Positions 1 to 7,063 of a stretch of 19,799 nt of DNA are shown piece after piece. Within the stretch, counting starts at the first letter, position 1. Every line of letters begins with the position of its first letter. A model generated the notes under the pieces. The model was not told where the DNA came from. It searched no databases and saw only the letters and a list, made by a program, of their open reading frames with translations. The stretch is from an uncultured Lentisphaeria bacterium (GTDB lineage Bacteria; Verrucomicrobiota; Lentisphaeria; Victivallales; UBA1829): assembly GCA_905197955.1 (NCBI GenBank), contig CAJKAR010000055.1:1-19799 (forward strand), given 5' to 3'. The position numbers and the translations under genes were made by a program.

Positions 1-22
1 CCAAGAAGAACTTTTCAGCCCG

Positions 23-151
23 TTATTGCTCTGAAAGTTTTACCGGACAGCAGTGGAGAACAATCAGAAACAGAAGAAACAGTGCAAACAGCAGCACACC
101 CCAATTTGCCAAAAGCCATCGCCGGCTGGCAGTCAAAAAACGATCCATCAT
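23..151 (-). CDS. Possible small single-pass membrane protein (42 aa)
   Basis: This short reading frame lies downstream of the operon 1 terminator. Read from the ATG at 151 it gives about 42 residues: a basic N-terminus (MMDRFLTASRRW), one strongly hydrophobic stretch (VLLFALFLLFLIVLHCC), and a short polar tail ending at a TAA at 23-25. An AAGAAGG Shine-Dalgarno sequence at 161-167 sits 9 nt before the ATG at 151; other in-frame ATGs are at 160 and 148. A TATAAT box lies at 182-187. The composition fits a one-helix inner-membrane peptide. No family is recognised, and the length is below what gene finders normally accept. Part of the support is the combination of start signals and a promoter-like element. 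Against it, the opposite strand is also open through this stretch, so coding potential is ambiguous. Confidence 0.4.
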   Translation of the reverse strand: MMDRFLTASRRWLLANWGVLLFALFLLFLIVLHCCPVKLSEQ

Positions 152-181
152 CTTCCACATCCTTCTTTTCGATCCGGTATA

Positions 182-209
182 ATTATACAATCGTTTCGAG
201 TAAAAACAA
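182..209 (-). promoter_or_regulatory. Putative promoter for the small membrane ORF
   Basis: On the minus strand a perfect TATAAT (182-187) follows a weak -35 TTGTTT (204-209) with a 16-nt spacer. It lies between the operon 1 terminator and the small ORF at 23-151, so it could drive that gene independently. The -35 matches the consensus at only three positions. Confidence 0.35.
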
Positions 210-271
210 TGGAGAGGAAGATTTTTTCAATTTTATTTTTCCGCCGGGATGGAATCGACTCAGGAAAACGG

Positions 272-311
272 AAAAACAGGGAAACGAACGTGCAGGAGGC
301 TCGTTTCCCTG
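272..311 (-). terminator. Rho-independent terminator of operon 1
   Basis: An 11-bp perfect inverted repeat (CAGGGAAACGA at 277-287, TCGTTTCCCTG at 301-311) encloses a 13-nt loop. On the minus strand it is followed by TTTTT (272-276). It lies about 24 nt past the stop codon of the glycosidase at 335, so it closes the leftward lacI-pseudopilin-glycosidase operon. Confidence 0.8.
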
Positions 312-334
312 ATCGAGGAATAGACGGATGCAAA

Positions 335-3300
335 TCAAGGCTGTCTGACGAGTCTGATTTTCCCGTATTCCAGAGGATTCTTGTTCACGATGCCGCCGAA
401 ATAGCCGACCATTTTCCTTCCGGACCTCCCGTTTGCATCGTTCAGCAGCAGAGCGAATCCGATCCGTTCCGACTCCAGAGGAGCCTTCTTTGCGCCCAGA
501 AGACGCCAGGGAAGGAAAATTGTGTAGATCGTGAGTTTCTCCGATTCGCGACGGACAACGGAGCTGGTCGTCATCAGTTCGAACGCCGGACCGGAGCGGA
601 CCCCGTCGGCATAGCCCATGAAGCACCAGGCCTCTGGATTTTTCTGAGTGGTCGGGTATGCGACGGCATATTCCACCACGCGATGTCCGTTGAAACCGTT
701 TCCGATATTATTCGGCAGCCATTCCCGGTCGGCATCCAGATCGAACGCGAGCTGAAGGGAATCCTCTTTCCACATTCCCGTCCACTGAGCATCCCGTTTG
801 AGTTCAGGATCATTCGCTGTCACCTGAAGATGGAAGCCATCCGGCGTCGCATAGGCGCGGAAGAAGGCAGGGGTGACGGAACGTTCCTTCTCCTTGATTT
901 CTCCGGGGCGGTTCCAGTCGTTCATTGGAATCGGCGCAATCTTCTCCCATACATTTTTCCCGGGATCGGAGGAGTAGCAGGGAATCGCCAGAGGAGTCAC
1001 ATCCATCGAGCAGCGGCTTGTCCATCGAATCGGCCGTTCGATGGAGACAGTCAGAGAGCCGGGATAACGGCGACCGTTCACCGCATTCGGAATGCGGAAG
1101 AGCACCTCTTCGGCCTTTCCGGAGACCAATTTCACATTCTGACGGAACGATCTTCCGTCTTCGAGTTTCAGTTCCAGCGCAGCTGAAGCCGAACCGGGCA
1201 GACGCGACAGAATGCGGAATTTCAACTCCGGATCCGAACTCTTTTTCCCATCCCAGTCGAACGCATGGAACGATGCCGTGACCGGCTCAATCACCCGATA
1301 CCGATGAACCTGCCAGGAGTTCCCCTTCCGAGTCAGAATCGCATAATCGCCCAGCGGAGCAGCGGTCGGAACGGAAAAACGATTTCCGTTTCGCTCCAGG
1401 AACGGAGGAGCGATCACCTCATCTCCGGAGACCTCAAAGGAAGCGCCTGGAAGGAGCTGTTTGACGTTTTGTTCCACAATTTCCGCAAGAGCGGTTCCGG
1501 GGAATTCCGCATAAACGGGACTCGGAGTAAGTTCCGCTTTCCGGGAGAGTGTCAGAGGAGTACCGGTCATGGAACGGAGATAGTTCGGCTGCATCGGCAG
1601 TTCGTATGCGATCCGGTCCTTCATGGTCCAGAACGCCCCGATCGTGCTGTTTCCGCGCCGGAAGAGAGCGGCGTGGACGCCGGGGGCAAGTTTAAGCCAG
1701 ATTCCGCCGCCTTTGACCGTTGCAAGTTCCCGGATCAGAGCGGAATAGCTTGCCATGGCGGGAAGCGGAGTATAATCGGGTTTGATGATGGAGTAGTTGT
1801 AGGTGGTCGGCGAAGGATTGTAGCGTCCGGCAAAGTACGCAATGTGAGCGATGTCGCGCACCGTGCAGAGGATCAGGGATCGTGCACAGTAACGGGCCTT
1901 TTCCAGTTCGGTAACCGGTTTCTGCCAGTCGCCTGGGACGCCGGTCCATCCATATTCCGTAAAGGCGATCGGGAGTTTCGCATAGGGGGTTGTCTTCAAA
2001 TATTCCTGCATGGAGATGATCTTCTCAATAAACTCCTCTTCCGGGGGAGTCGCATTGACATAGGCATGCATCACAAGCCAGTCCATATTCTTCAGGATGC
2101 CGAGATCAACATATTCCTTCAGTTCCTGCGTGTTGATGCTGTAAAAACCGGGTCCTCCGACCTTGGCTTCCGGACGGACCGATTTAATCGAATCCGCGAT
2201 CACATTATGCAGTTTAGCCAGTTCCGCTTTGGTTCCCCGCCACTGTCCGTTCGGTTCGTTGAAGATATTGACGACATCCGGAAGGACCGGAGTATTTTTT
2301 GCCCAGAGTTTCACGGCTTCCGCCAGACGGTTCCAGTCTTCCGGCGGATACATTCCGACTTTTCCCCGGTCCGCGGCTTTGAGCAGACAAGGCGGCAGGG
2401 GTTCGAACATCGCCGCATGAGTAATGAAACGAGTATCCCAGCTTCCCGGATTGCCGCTCCAGAGAAGTTTTCCATCCGGGCCCGGCTTGATGTTTCTCAG
2501 GTTCCATCCGCCGTAGTCGATGCTGGAACCGAAGAGCTGTCCCCAGTCGCTGTTGGCCCAGACCCGGCAGAGTCCGAACCGCGAAGCGCGGCGGACCGGT
2601 TCGGGAATCCGGGGACCGACGACTGCAGCGGAACGTTCGGTCACAATCCGGCGGCCGTCCGAATAGCGCACATCGGCCTTGATGTTGTAAAATCCGCGAT
2701 GCGGCAGAAGATACGTGGTTTCGACTGTTCCGGGAGAAAGATTCATCTCCTTGACCGTTCTGTTTTCCTCATCGGAGATCAGGAGTTTTCCGGAAAGCAT
2801 CTTTTCCGGATCGACATAGCGGATGGCGACCTCCCCCTTTTCCGCCGTAAAGGTATTGTACGGGCTTGCCGCTTTGATGAGATGATCCGTAGTGCAGACT
2901 TCCTCCACAAGGAATTGTTCCAGCAAGAATTCACCCTGTCCCTTTGCCGCGTTGACCAGCAGGACAACTTCTCCGGAAGTGGTTCCGTTATAGAGAGTTC
3001 CATAGCGGGAAATGGTGTTCCAGTCGTTCCACTCCCGAGCGGGACCGGGATCGATGATTGTCTCCCAGAAACGGCGGGGGGTCGGCGAGGACGCGTAGGT
3101 ATTTTTTCCGATCCGGAAGCGGATCTGGAAGAAGTTGTCGGGAGCGTTTTTCATCTTCAGCATCGCATCCATCTTCACCTGGCGCAGAGAGACGAATGGA
3201 GAACGTTTCTCCAGTTTCAGAGCAGGTCCTGTAATTTCCACCTCTTCCGGACACGGTTTCAAGATTTGAAAAACGACAGCTCCGCGGCCGTTGTTTCCTC

Positions 3301-3490
3301 CACCGGGCAAATACTTCACAGAAACGACATCCGGTCTGCTGCTCCGGAAATCCGCTGCGGCGGACGCATTCGAAGGAAGCGTATAAAGACGGACGCTTCT
3401 GTTCTGGTCTGCTATGGATGAGTGACAGAGTAGTACGAACGCCAGACAAAGAAATCCGGCAAAAAACGTTCGAGGACACATGAATTTCAT
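335..3490 (-). CDS. Large secreted clan GH-A-type glycoside hydrolase with CBM9-like C-terminus
   Basis: A 1051-residue exported protein, probably hydrolysing a polysaccharide or oligosaccharide. Residues 1-27 form a signal peptide (hydrophobic FFAGFLCLAFVLLCHSS). About 30-300 look like beta-sandwich modules. About 305-620 resemble a (beta/alpha)8 catalytic domain: NIFNEPNG gives a candidate acid/base Glu412 and AFTEYGWTG a candidate nucleophile Glu512, the usual NEP...TE spacing of clan GH-A retaining enzymes (GH39/GH5-like). About 840-1051 resemble a CBM9-like domain (DSLQLAFDLD; acidic and aromatic residues; GKIRLV ending). The start at 3490 is preceded by AAGGA on the minus strand; a second ATG at 3481 is possible. 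It is the last gene of operon 1, 54 nt after the pseudopilin, and is followed by a terminator. The substrate and exact GH family cannot be assigned by eye. Confidence 0.85.
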   Translation of the reverse strand: MKFMCPRTFFAGFLCLAFVLLCHSSIADQNRSVRLYTLPSNASAAADFRSSRPDVVSVKYLPGGGNNGRGAVVFQILKPCPEEVEITGPALKLEKRSPFVSLRQVKMDAMLKMKNAPDNFFQIRFRIGKNTYASSPTPRRFWETIIDPGPAREWNDWNTISRYGTLYNGTTSGEVVLLVNAAKGQGEFLLEQFLVEEVCTTDHLIKAASPYNTFTAEKGEVAIRYVDPEKMLSGKLLISDEENRTVKEMNLSPGTVETTYLLPHRGFYNIKADVRYSDGRRIVTERSAAVVGPRIPEPVRRASRFGLCRVWANSDWGQLFGSSIDYGGWNLRNIKPGPDGKLLWSGNPGSWDTRFITHAAMFEPLPPCLLKAADRGKVGMYPPEDWNRLAEAVKLWAKNTPVLPDVVNIFNEPNGQWRGTKAELAKLHNVIADSIKSVRPEAKVGGPGFYSINTQELKEYVDLGILKNMDWLVMHAYVNATPPEEEFIEKIISMQEYLKTTPYAKLPIAFTEYGWTGVPGDWQKPVTELEKARYCARSLILCTVRDIAHIAYFAGRYNPSPTTYNYSIIKPDYTPLPAMASYSALIRELATVKGGGIWLKLAPGVHAALFRRGNSTIGAFWTMKDRIAYELPMQPNYLRSMTGTPLTLSRKAELTPSPVYAEFPGTALAEIVEQNVKQLLPGASFEVSGDEVIAPPFLERNGNRFSVPTAAPLGDYAILTRKGNSWQVHRYRVIEPVTASFHAFDWDGKKSSDPELKFRILSRLPGSASAALELKLEDGRSFRQNVKLVSGKAEEVLFRIPNAVNGRRYPGSLTVSIERPIRWTSRCSMDVTPLAIPCYSSDPGKNVWEKIAPIPMNDWNRPGEIKEKERSVTPAFFRAYATPDGFHLQVTANDPELKRDAQWTGMWKEDSLQLAFDLDADREWLPNNIGNGFNGHRVVEYAVAYPTTQKNPEAWCFMGYADGVRSGPAFELMTTSSVVRRESEKLTIYTIFLPWRLLGAKKAPLESERIGFALLLNDANGRSGRKMVGYFGGIVNKNPLEYGKIRLVRQP

Positions 3491-3544
3491 TTTTTTCCTT
3501 TTTTTATCTTAGGGTTCATTTTTCAAATCATACGTTTCCGCTCA

Positions 3545-4372
3545 TCATGGATAGGTACCCGTCTTGACGCCAAACTGATTAAACCAAGTCCAGTAAGGTT
3601 TCATCATATCATCGCCTAGCTGAGCTCCGCTCACCGCTGCAACATGTCCATCCCCGTAACAGAGATTTCCTTTTCCCAGATGACGTTCTGCAAACAAGCC
3701 CGATGCCAATCCGCCATAATTTGTATCATCCAGACAGAAAGCCTGATTATCAAATCCGCTCCGAGTGGAACCGGTATCCCCGAATAAAATCATTGTTGAA
3801 AGACTTCTCCAGGTACCTGATGGCTTTCCGTCGTCAGGATCTCCAGGACGGCTGAAAAAACTGCGAATCGGATTGCCGAACTTGTAGACGGCATTCGGAG
3901 TAATATTGTAACAGCGCATTCCATAGCTCTGAGGATCGTTGTCCTGGGTCCGCCCCTGATGAACACTGGGATCCATGCAGCCGAAAGCATAATTCTTCCT
4001 GGCGCTGTCGCTCCACGGCCAGGAGGGATACACATTGAAATATTTTGCAAGAATTTTGTGCCATGGAGCCTCCACATTCGGCTCTGATGTCGAAATATAA
4101 CGAGCATCCGGTGGGAGAAGAAGATCATTGTTGTCTGAAGCGTAATTAAATGCATAGATTCCCACCTGTTTCAAACGGCTGATGCAGCTGGCGCTAATTC
4201 CTCGTTTCCGAGCATTCTGCAATGCTGGTAGAAGAATTCCGGCAAGAATTGCTATAATTGCAACAACTACAAGAAGTTCTATCAATGTAAAATATCTTCG
4301 CATACTCCTTGTGTCTTGTTCTCCTGAACAAACTGTTCTCCGGTCAAAAAATGAACTGTTTTTTTGCTTCAT
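3545..4372 (-). CDS. Prepilin-type H-X9-DG protein (type II pseudopilin-like), operon 1
   Basis: This protein has 275 residues from the ATG at 4372, which begins 1 nt after the lacI stop and has a GAGAGGA Shine-Dalgarno. It carries a class III (type IV pilin/type II pseudopilin) signal: a polar leader, then FTLIELLVV with the conserved Glu at mature position 5 (Glu32) and a hydrophobic helix ending in AGILLPAL. Near the C-terminus is the H-X9-DG motif (His231, Asp241-Gly242) of the 'prepilin-type processing-associated' family. The residue before the processing site is Tyr, not the usual Gly. Such proteins should be inserted in the inner membrane, processed by a prepilin peptidase and assembled in, or associated with, a type II secretion-like machine. 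The globular part has no recognised enzymatic motif. An ATG at 4303 would give just MRRYFTLIE but has its SD only 1 nt away. The location between a regulator and a glycosidase suggests a role in exporting or displaying that enzyme. Confidence 0.88.
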   Translation of the reverse strand: MKQKNSSFFDRRTVCSGEQDTRSMRRYFTLIELLVVVAIIAILAGILLPALQNARKRGISASCISRLKQVGIYAFNYASDNNDLLLPPDARYISTSEPNVEAPWHKILAKYFNVYPSWPWSDSARKNYAFGCMDPSVHQGRTQDNDPQSYGMRCYNITPNAVYKFGNPIRSFFSRPGDPDDGKPSGTWRSLSTMILFGDTGSTRSGFDNQAFCLDDTNYGGLASGLFAERHLGKGNLCYGDGHVAAVSGAQLGDDMMKPYWTWFNQFGVKTGTYP

Positions 4373-4373
4373 T

Positions 4374-5417
4374 TTATTCCTCTCTTTCTCTGACATTATG
4401 ATCTTCTGCGGAATGATTCTCTTGATATCCTCTTAATATCATGCTTTTTTTCAGGAGTTCCGGAGAAAAGCGAAATTTTTCCGGAGAAAGTTCTGGATGC
4501 TGCATCCGAAGGAACAGACGTTCCACAGCGAATCGTCCTTGTTGTTCCGGGTGTTGTTCCACAGTAGGGATCGGCTGAGAATCGGGGAATTCCGATATGA
4601 TGTTTCCAAAACCAAAAACAAGAGGAACTGGAGATCGTTCTGCCAGTTTTGCCGCGGTAAGAATCTGTCGCGCATAATAATCGCTATAACAGGCGACGGC
4701 TGTCATTTGCGCGTGACTTTTAAAAAACGAAATCAGTTTCTCATAGGACATGCAGGGCCAGCTCCCGTCTCCGATTTGAATCATGGACACTTCGGTGTGC
4801 TCCTCGCAGAAATCATGAAACCCCTGAAAGCGGAGACGTGCCGGACTCGCTTGTTGCGGACCTGCATAATAACCAATTTGTCGATGCCCCTTGTGATAAA
4901 GAAATTCTGCGACACATCGTCCGCCTTCATAATCATCCGTCCCGACGAAATCGATATCCGCTGGAACTTCGCGGTCTACTGCAATCATTGGAATACCACA
5001 GTCCATCACCTCACGATAAAACTGATTATCAGAGTCATCCTGTGTTGGAACAATGATGATCCCGTCCACCCGCTGCTCTATCATGCGATGCAGCATTGCA
5101 CAATCTTCATTCTCCCGATATGCTACCACGGGAAGACAGTCTCGATCATCCAAGGCTTCGGCAATCCCACGGAACAATCGATTATAATAGGATACACTGA
5201 GATCAATCAAAACCCCAACCGTGCCTGTTTTCCCCAAACGGATTGCGGAACTGAGACGATTGTCGTAATATCCCAGTTCACGTGCAACTTTCATAATCCG
5301 GTCACGAGTTTCCTGTGATAAATTTCCCTGATGACTCATCACCCGTGATACCGTCGTTAACGAAACTCCGGTCGCACGAGCTATATCTCGCATACTGACG
5401 ATTCTTCGACTCTGCAT
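4374..5417 (-). CDS. LacI-family transcriptional regulator, operon 1
   Basis: A 347-residue regulator of the LacI/GalR family. The N-terminal helix-turn-helix is clear (MRDIARATGVSLTTVSRVMS), followed by a normal-length hinge (RLSSAIRLGKTGT) and a periplasmic-binding-protein-like effector domain (VGVLIDLS...DGIIIVPT...FVGTDDYEGG). The family normally binds a sugar and controls the adjacent catabolic genes. The frame extends upstream to a TTG at 5459, but that codon lies inside the operator; the ATG at 5417 is the better start, with AAGGACAGG just upstream. The stop overlaps the start region of the pseudopilin (1-nt gap), so the two are translationally linked. The 28-bp palindrome at the beginning of the transcript suggests autorepression. 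The DNA here reads as more AT-rich than leuS and paaK. The ligand is unknown. Confidence 0.93.
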   Translation of the reverse strand: MQSRRIVSMRDIARATGVSLTTVSRVMSHQGNLSQETRDRIMKVARELGYYDNRLSSAIRLGKTGTVGVLIDLSVSYYNRLFRGIAEALDDRDCLPVVAYRENEDCAMLHRMIEQRVDGIIIVPTQDDSDNQFYREVMDCGIPMIAVDREVPADIDFVGTDDYEGGRCVAEFLYHKGHRQIGYYAGPQQASPARLRFQGFHDFCEEHTEVSMIQIGDGSWPCMSYEKLISFFKSHAQMTAVACYSDYYARQILTAAKLAERSPVPLVFGFGNIISEFPDSQPIPTVEQHPEQQGRFAVERLFLRMQHPELSPEKFRFSPELLKKSMILRGYQENHSAEDHNVREREE

Positions 5418-5441
5418 CCTATGATACCTGTCCTTTTTATT

Positions 5442-5469
5442 AGACAATCGATTGCGCAATCGATTGTCT
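5442..5469. promoter_or_regulatory. 28-bp perfect palindrome, operator of operon 1 LacI regulator
   Basis: The left half AGACAATCGATTGC (5442-5455) is exactly mirrored by GCAATCGATTGTCT (5456-5469). Each half itself contains the 10-bp palindrome CAATCGATTG with the central CG typical of LacI-family operators, so the element can be read as two operators 12 bp apart centre to centre. It sits at about +1 to +28 of the predicted transcript, where bound repressor would block initiation or early elongation. Confidence 0.8.
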
Positions 5470-5476
5470 TTTATAG

Positions 5477-5505
5477 ATTATACTCGACATTCGTTTTTTT
5501 GTCAA
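5477..5505 (-). promoter_or_regulatory. Consensus sigma70 promoter of operon 1
   Basis: On the minus strand TTGACA (5500-5505) and TATAAT (5477-5482) are both perfect matches, with a 17-nt spacer. Transcription should begin near 5470, at the edge of the palindromic operator, and read lacI, pseudopilin and glycosidase. A perfect promoter with an operator at +1 implies a strong, tightly repressed operon. Confidence 0.85.
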
Positions 5506-5586
5506 TAGGAATATCCAAAAATAATTAGAAATATTCGTTTCTCTTATCTGGTTCTACTAACATCAAAAAACTATTGAAACAGATTC

Positions 5587-5630
5587 AAATCGATTGCCTT
5601 TCCTGGTTTAGTTATTTGTTGCGATTGCCT
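5587..5630. promoter_or_regulatory. Possible auxiliary operator sequences upstream of operon 1
   Basis: AATCGATTGC at 5588-5597 exactly repeats ten bases found in both halves of the main operator, about 130 bp away. CGATTGCCT then occurs twice, at 5591-5599 and 5622-5630, 31 bp apart (near three helical turns). Distant auxiliary sites allow LacI-type tetramers to loop DNA, but binding here is only inferred. Confidence 0.35.
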
Positions 5631-5637
5631 CCGGCGG

Positions 5638-5699
5638 CCAGCTTGTTCAGCTGGACCGAAGCAGGTCACGGACCTGCACCTTCATCGCGGCAGAGCCGC
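5638..5699. repeat. Three tandem short hairpins in the intergenic region
   Basis: Three perfect inverted repeats lie within 62 bp: CCAGCT/AGCTGG (5638-5654, 5-nt loop), GCAGGTC/GACCTGC (5661-5677, 3-nt loop) and GCGGC/GCCGC (5687-5699, 3-nt loop). They are between the FAD oxidoreductase stop at 5720 and the operon 1 promoter. No U-tract follows on either strand, so they do not look like an ordinary intrinsic terminator. They could be a REP-like repeat, a structured 3' end of the oxidoreductase mRNA, or a degenerate mobile element. Confidence 0.6.
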
Positions 5700-5719
5700 A
5701 GATTCTCACACAAGTTGTT

Positions 5720-6979
5720 TCAAGGTAAAATGGCATCGTGTTTCAAAAGGAGTTTCCGGAGGTTTTCAAATGGAAGATTGGCAGGATCCATTCCGGACTG
5801 AGCACACAATGCGGCAGCGGCTCCGGCAGCCTGTCCGGTTGCCATACATGGAGCCTGAACCCGCAGCGCGGAATTCGCCAGACGGTCGCTGGAAAGAATC
5901 CGGCCCGCGGCAAGGAATCCTTTGCTGTCACGAGGAATCAAGGCTCCCAGCGGAATGGTCGGCACAACTCCCGGTGCAAGATCTCGCTTGTCAAGACCGA
6001 GTTTTGCATCGTGCAGATCCACCGGATAATAACAGAAACAGACAGCATCGTCAAAAATGTGTCCGGAAACATAATCTTCCACTGTGACAGTTTTTTCTCC
6101 AACAATGGTCCGCGTCTCGCGCACTCCGCACTCGCCGGATCCAAAGCGGAATTCAAGATTTTCCAGTCCCGCCTGGCGGTGGAGAAAACGATAGATGCGA
6201 AGAATGGATTCCCGTCCGGCTATTTCCATCCGGGTTCTTCCTTCACTGTCCGCGGCATTGATCCCGCAGACATGATTGCTGTTGCCACCGTGTCCATAGA
6301 AAAAACCGCGATTGAAACGCTTCGACCACCCCATATCTTCCGGCACAAGCTCACCGGCGTTCAGCGCCTCGTCGAACGCTTTTTCCAGAGCGGGAAAATC
6401 CAGTTGGTCTACATCGTAACCAGTCGCATAAATACTGAGTGTTCCGGGCTGACAGGAATCCGGCTGATTCACGGCATATCCGGCCATTTTCACCGCATTG
6501 GCATCTCCGGTACAGTCGATCACGACCTTTGTCTGCAATTCATAGAGTCCGTCTTTATCGCAGAGTGTCAGATTCCAAACACCTCCGTTCCGTTCGATCT
6601 TTCCGGGCATGGTGTGAAAACGGATCTCGACTCCGGCATCCAGCAGTGCCCGGTCGGCAAGCGCGGCAAACACAACCGGATTGATCCGGATCTGATGACG
6701 CCAGTGACATGACATATCCGCATTGGAAAAATCCGGAAGCGCCTCCCCTGTCTCCTCCAGAGTCTTCCGCACCAGCTCCCAGCCGATCCCGCCGATCACC
6801 TGTTTTCCCCATGCGTTGAAAATTCCCGGATAATTGATCCCGCACATAGTCAGCGTACCGCCGCAGATTCCGTTTTTTTCGATCAGAATTGTTTTCGCGC
6901 CCGCGCGCCCGGACTGGATAGCTGCACAAAGTCCAGCACATCCCGCACCAATCACGGCAACATCAAATGTTTGATTCAT
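5720..6979 (-). CDS. FAD-dependent oxidoreductase (FAD_oxidored family)
   Basis: A 419-residue cytoplasmic flavoprotein. The N-terminus is a Rossmann fold with the dinucleotide motif GAGCAG (Gly11-x-Gly13-x-x-Gly16) and an acidic ribose-binding residue in LIEKNG. A second FAD-contacting segment near the C-terminus reads GFLAAGRILSS, followed by QAPCMATGQAAG. This pattern fits the FAD-dependent oxidoreductases (PF12831-like) that are numerous in PVC bacteria and often lie near carbohydrate genes. No signal peptide is seen. The ATG at 6979 has AAGG 9 nt upstream. The gene begins directly after the U-tract of the ilvE terminator, leaving no room for its own promoter, so it may depend on read-through or on a promoter inside ilvE. 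The substrate is unknown; sugar or polyol oxidation would fit the context but is speculation. Confidence 0.85.
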   Translation of the reverse strand: MNQTFDVAVIGAGCAGLCAAIQSGRAGAKTILIEKNGICGGTLTMCGINYPGIFNAWGKQVIGGIGWELVRKTLEETGEALPDFSNADMSCHWRHQIRINPVVFAALADRALLDAGVEIRFHTMPGKIERNGGVWNLTLCDKDGLYELQTKVVIDCTGDANAVKMAGYAVNQPDSCQPGTLSIYATGYDVDQLDFPALEKAFDEALNAGELVPEDMGWSKRFNRGFFYGHGGNSNHVCGINAADSEGRTRMEIAGRESILRIYRFLHRQAGLENLEFRFGSGECGVRETRTIVGEKTVTVEDYVSGHIFDDAVCFCYYPVDLHDAKLGLDKRDLAPGVVPTIPLGALIPRDSKGFLAAGRILSSDRLANSALRVQAPCMATGQAAGAAAALCAQSGMDPANLPFENLRKLLLKHDAILP

Positions 6980-6998
6980 CGGTCAGAACCTTTTTTAG

Positions 6999-7034
6999 AA
7001 AAAAACGCGGAACAGGACTCCTCTGTTCCGCGTT
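6999..7034 (-). terminator. Rho-independent terminator of ilvE
   Basis: A 12-bp perfect stem (AACGCGGAACAG at 7004-7015, CTGTTCCGCGTT at 7023-7034) encloses a 7-nt loop. On the minus strand it is followed by a run of U beginning within the stem base (6999-7005). It lies 30 bp after the ilvE stop. The following A-run (6991-6996) is the start of the SD region of the oxidoreductase and is complementary to the U-tract. Confidence 0.88.
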
Positions 7035-7063
7035 GTGTCATGTTCCATTTTCTGGTGAAACTG

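Noticed and set aside
1..312. Plus-strand frame open from the window edge to a TGA at 310-312, possibly the end of a gene starting outside.
   Set aside because: It has no recognisable motif, runs through a terminator hairpin and lies antisense to a better-supported small ORF. Sequence left of the window would settle it.
1265..3421. A 718-codon open frame on the plus strand.
   Set aside because: It is antisense to the glycosidase with signal peptide and catalytic motifs, and shows no domain or SD of its own.
5418..5459. TTG at 5459 as the start of the operon 1 regulator.
   Set aside because: The codon lies inside the operator palindrome, with no SD; ATG 5417 gives a normal LacI N-terminus.
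5574..5801. Plus-strand frame across the hairpin region.
   Set aside because: No SD, overlaps the end of the oxidoreductase, and its sequence is dictated by the hairpin repeats.
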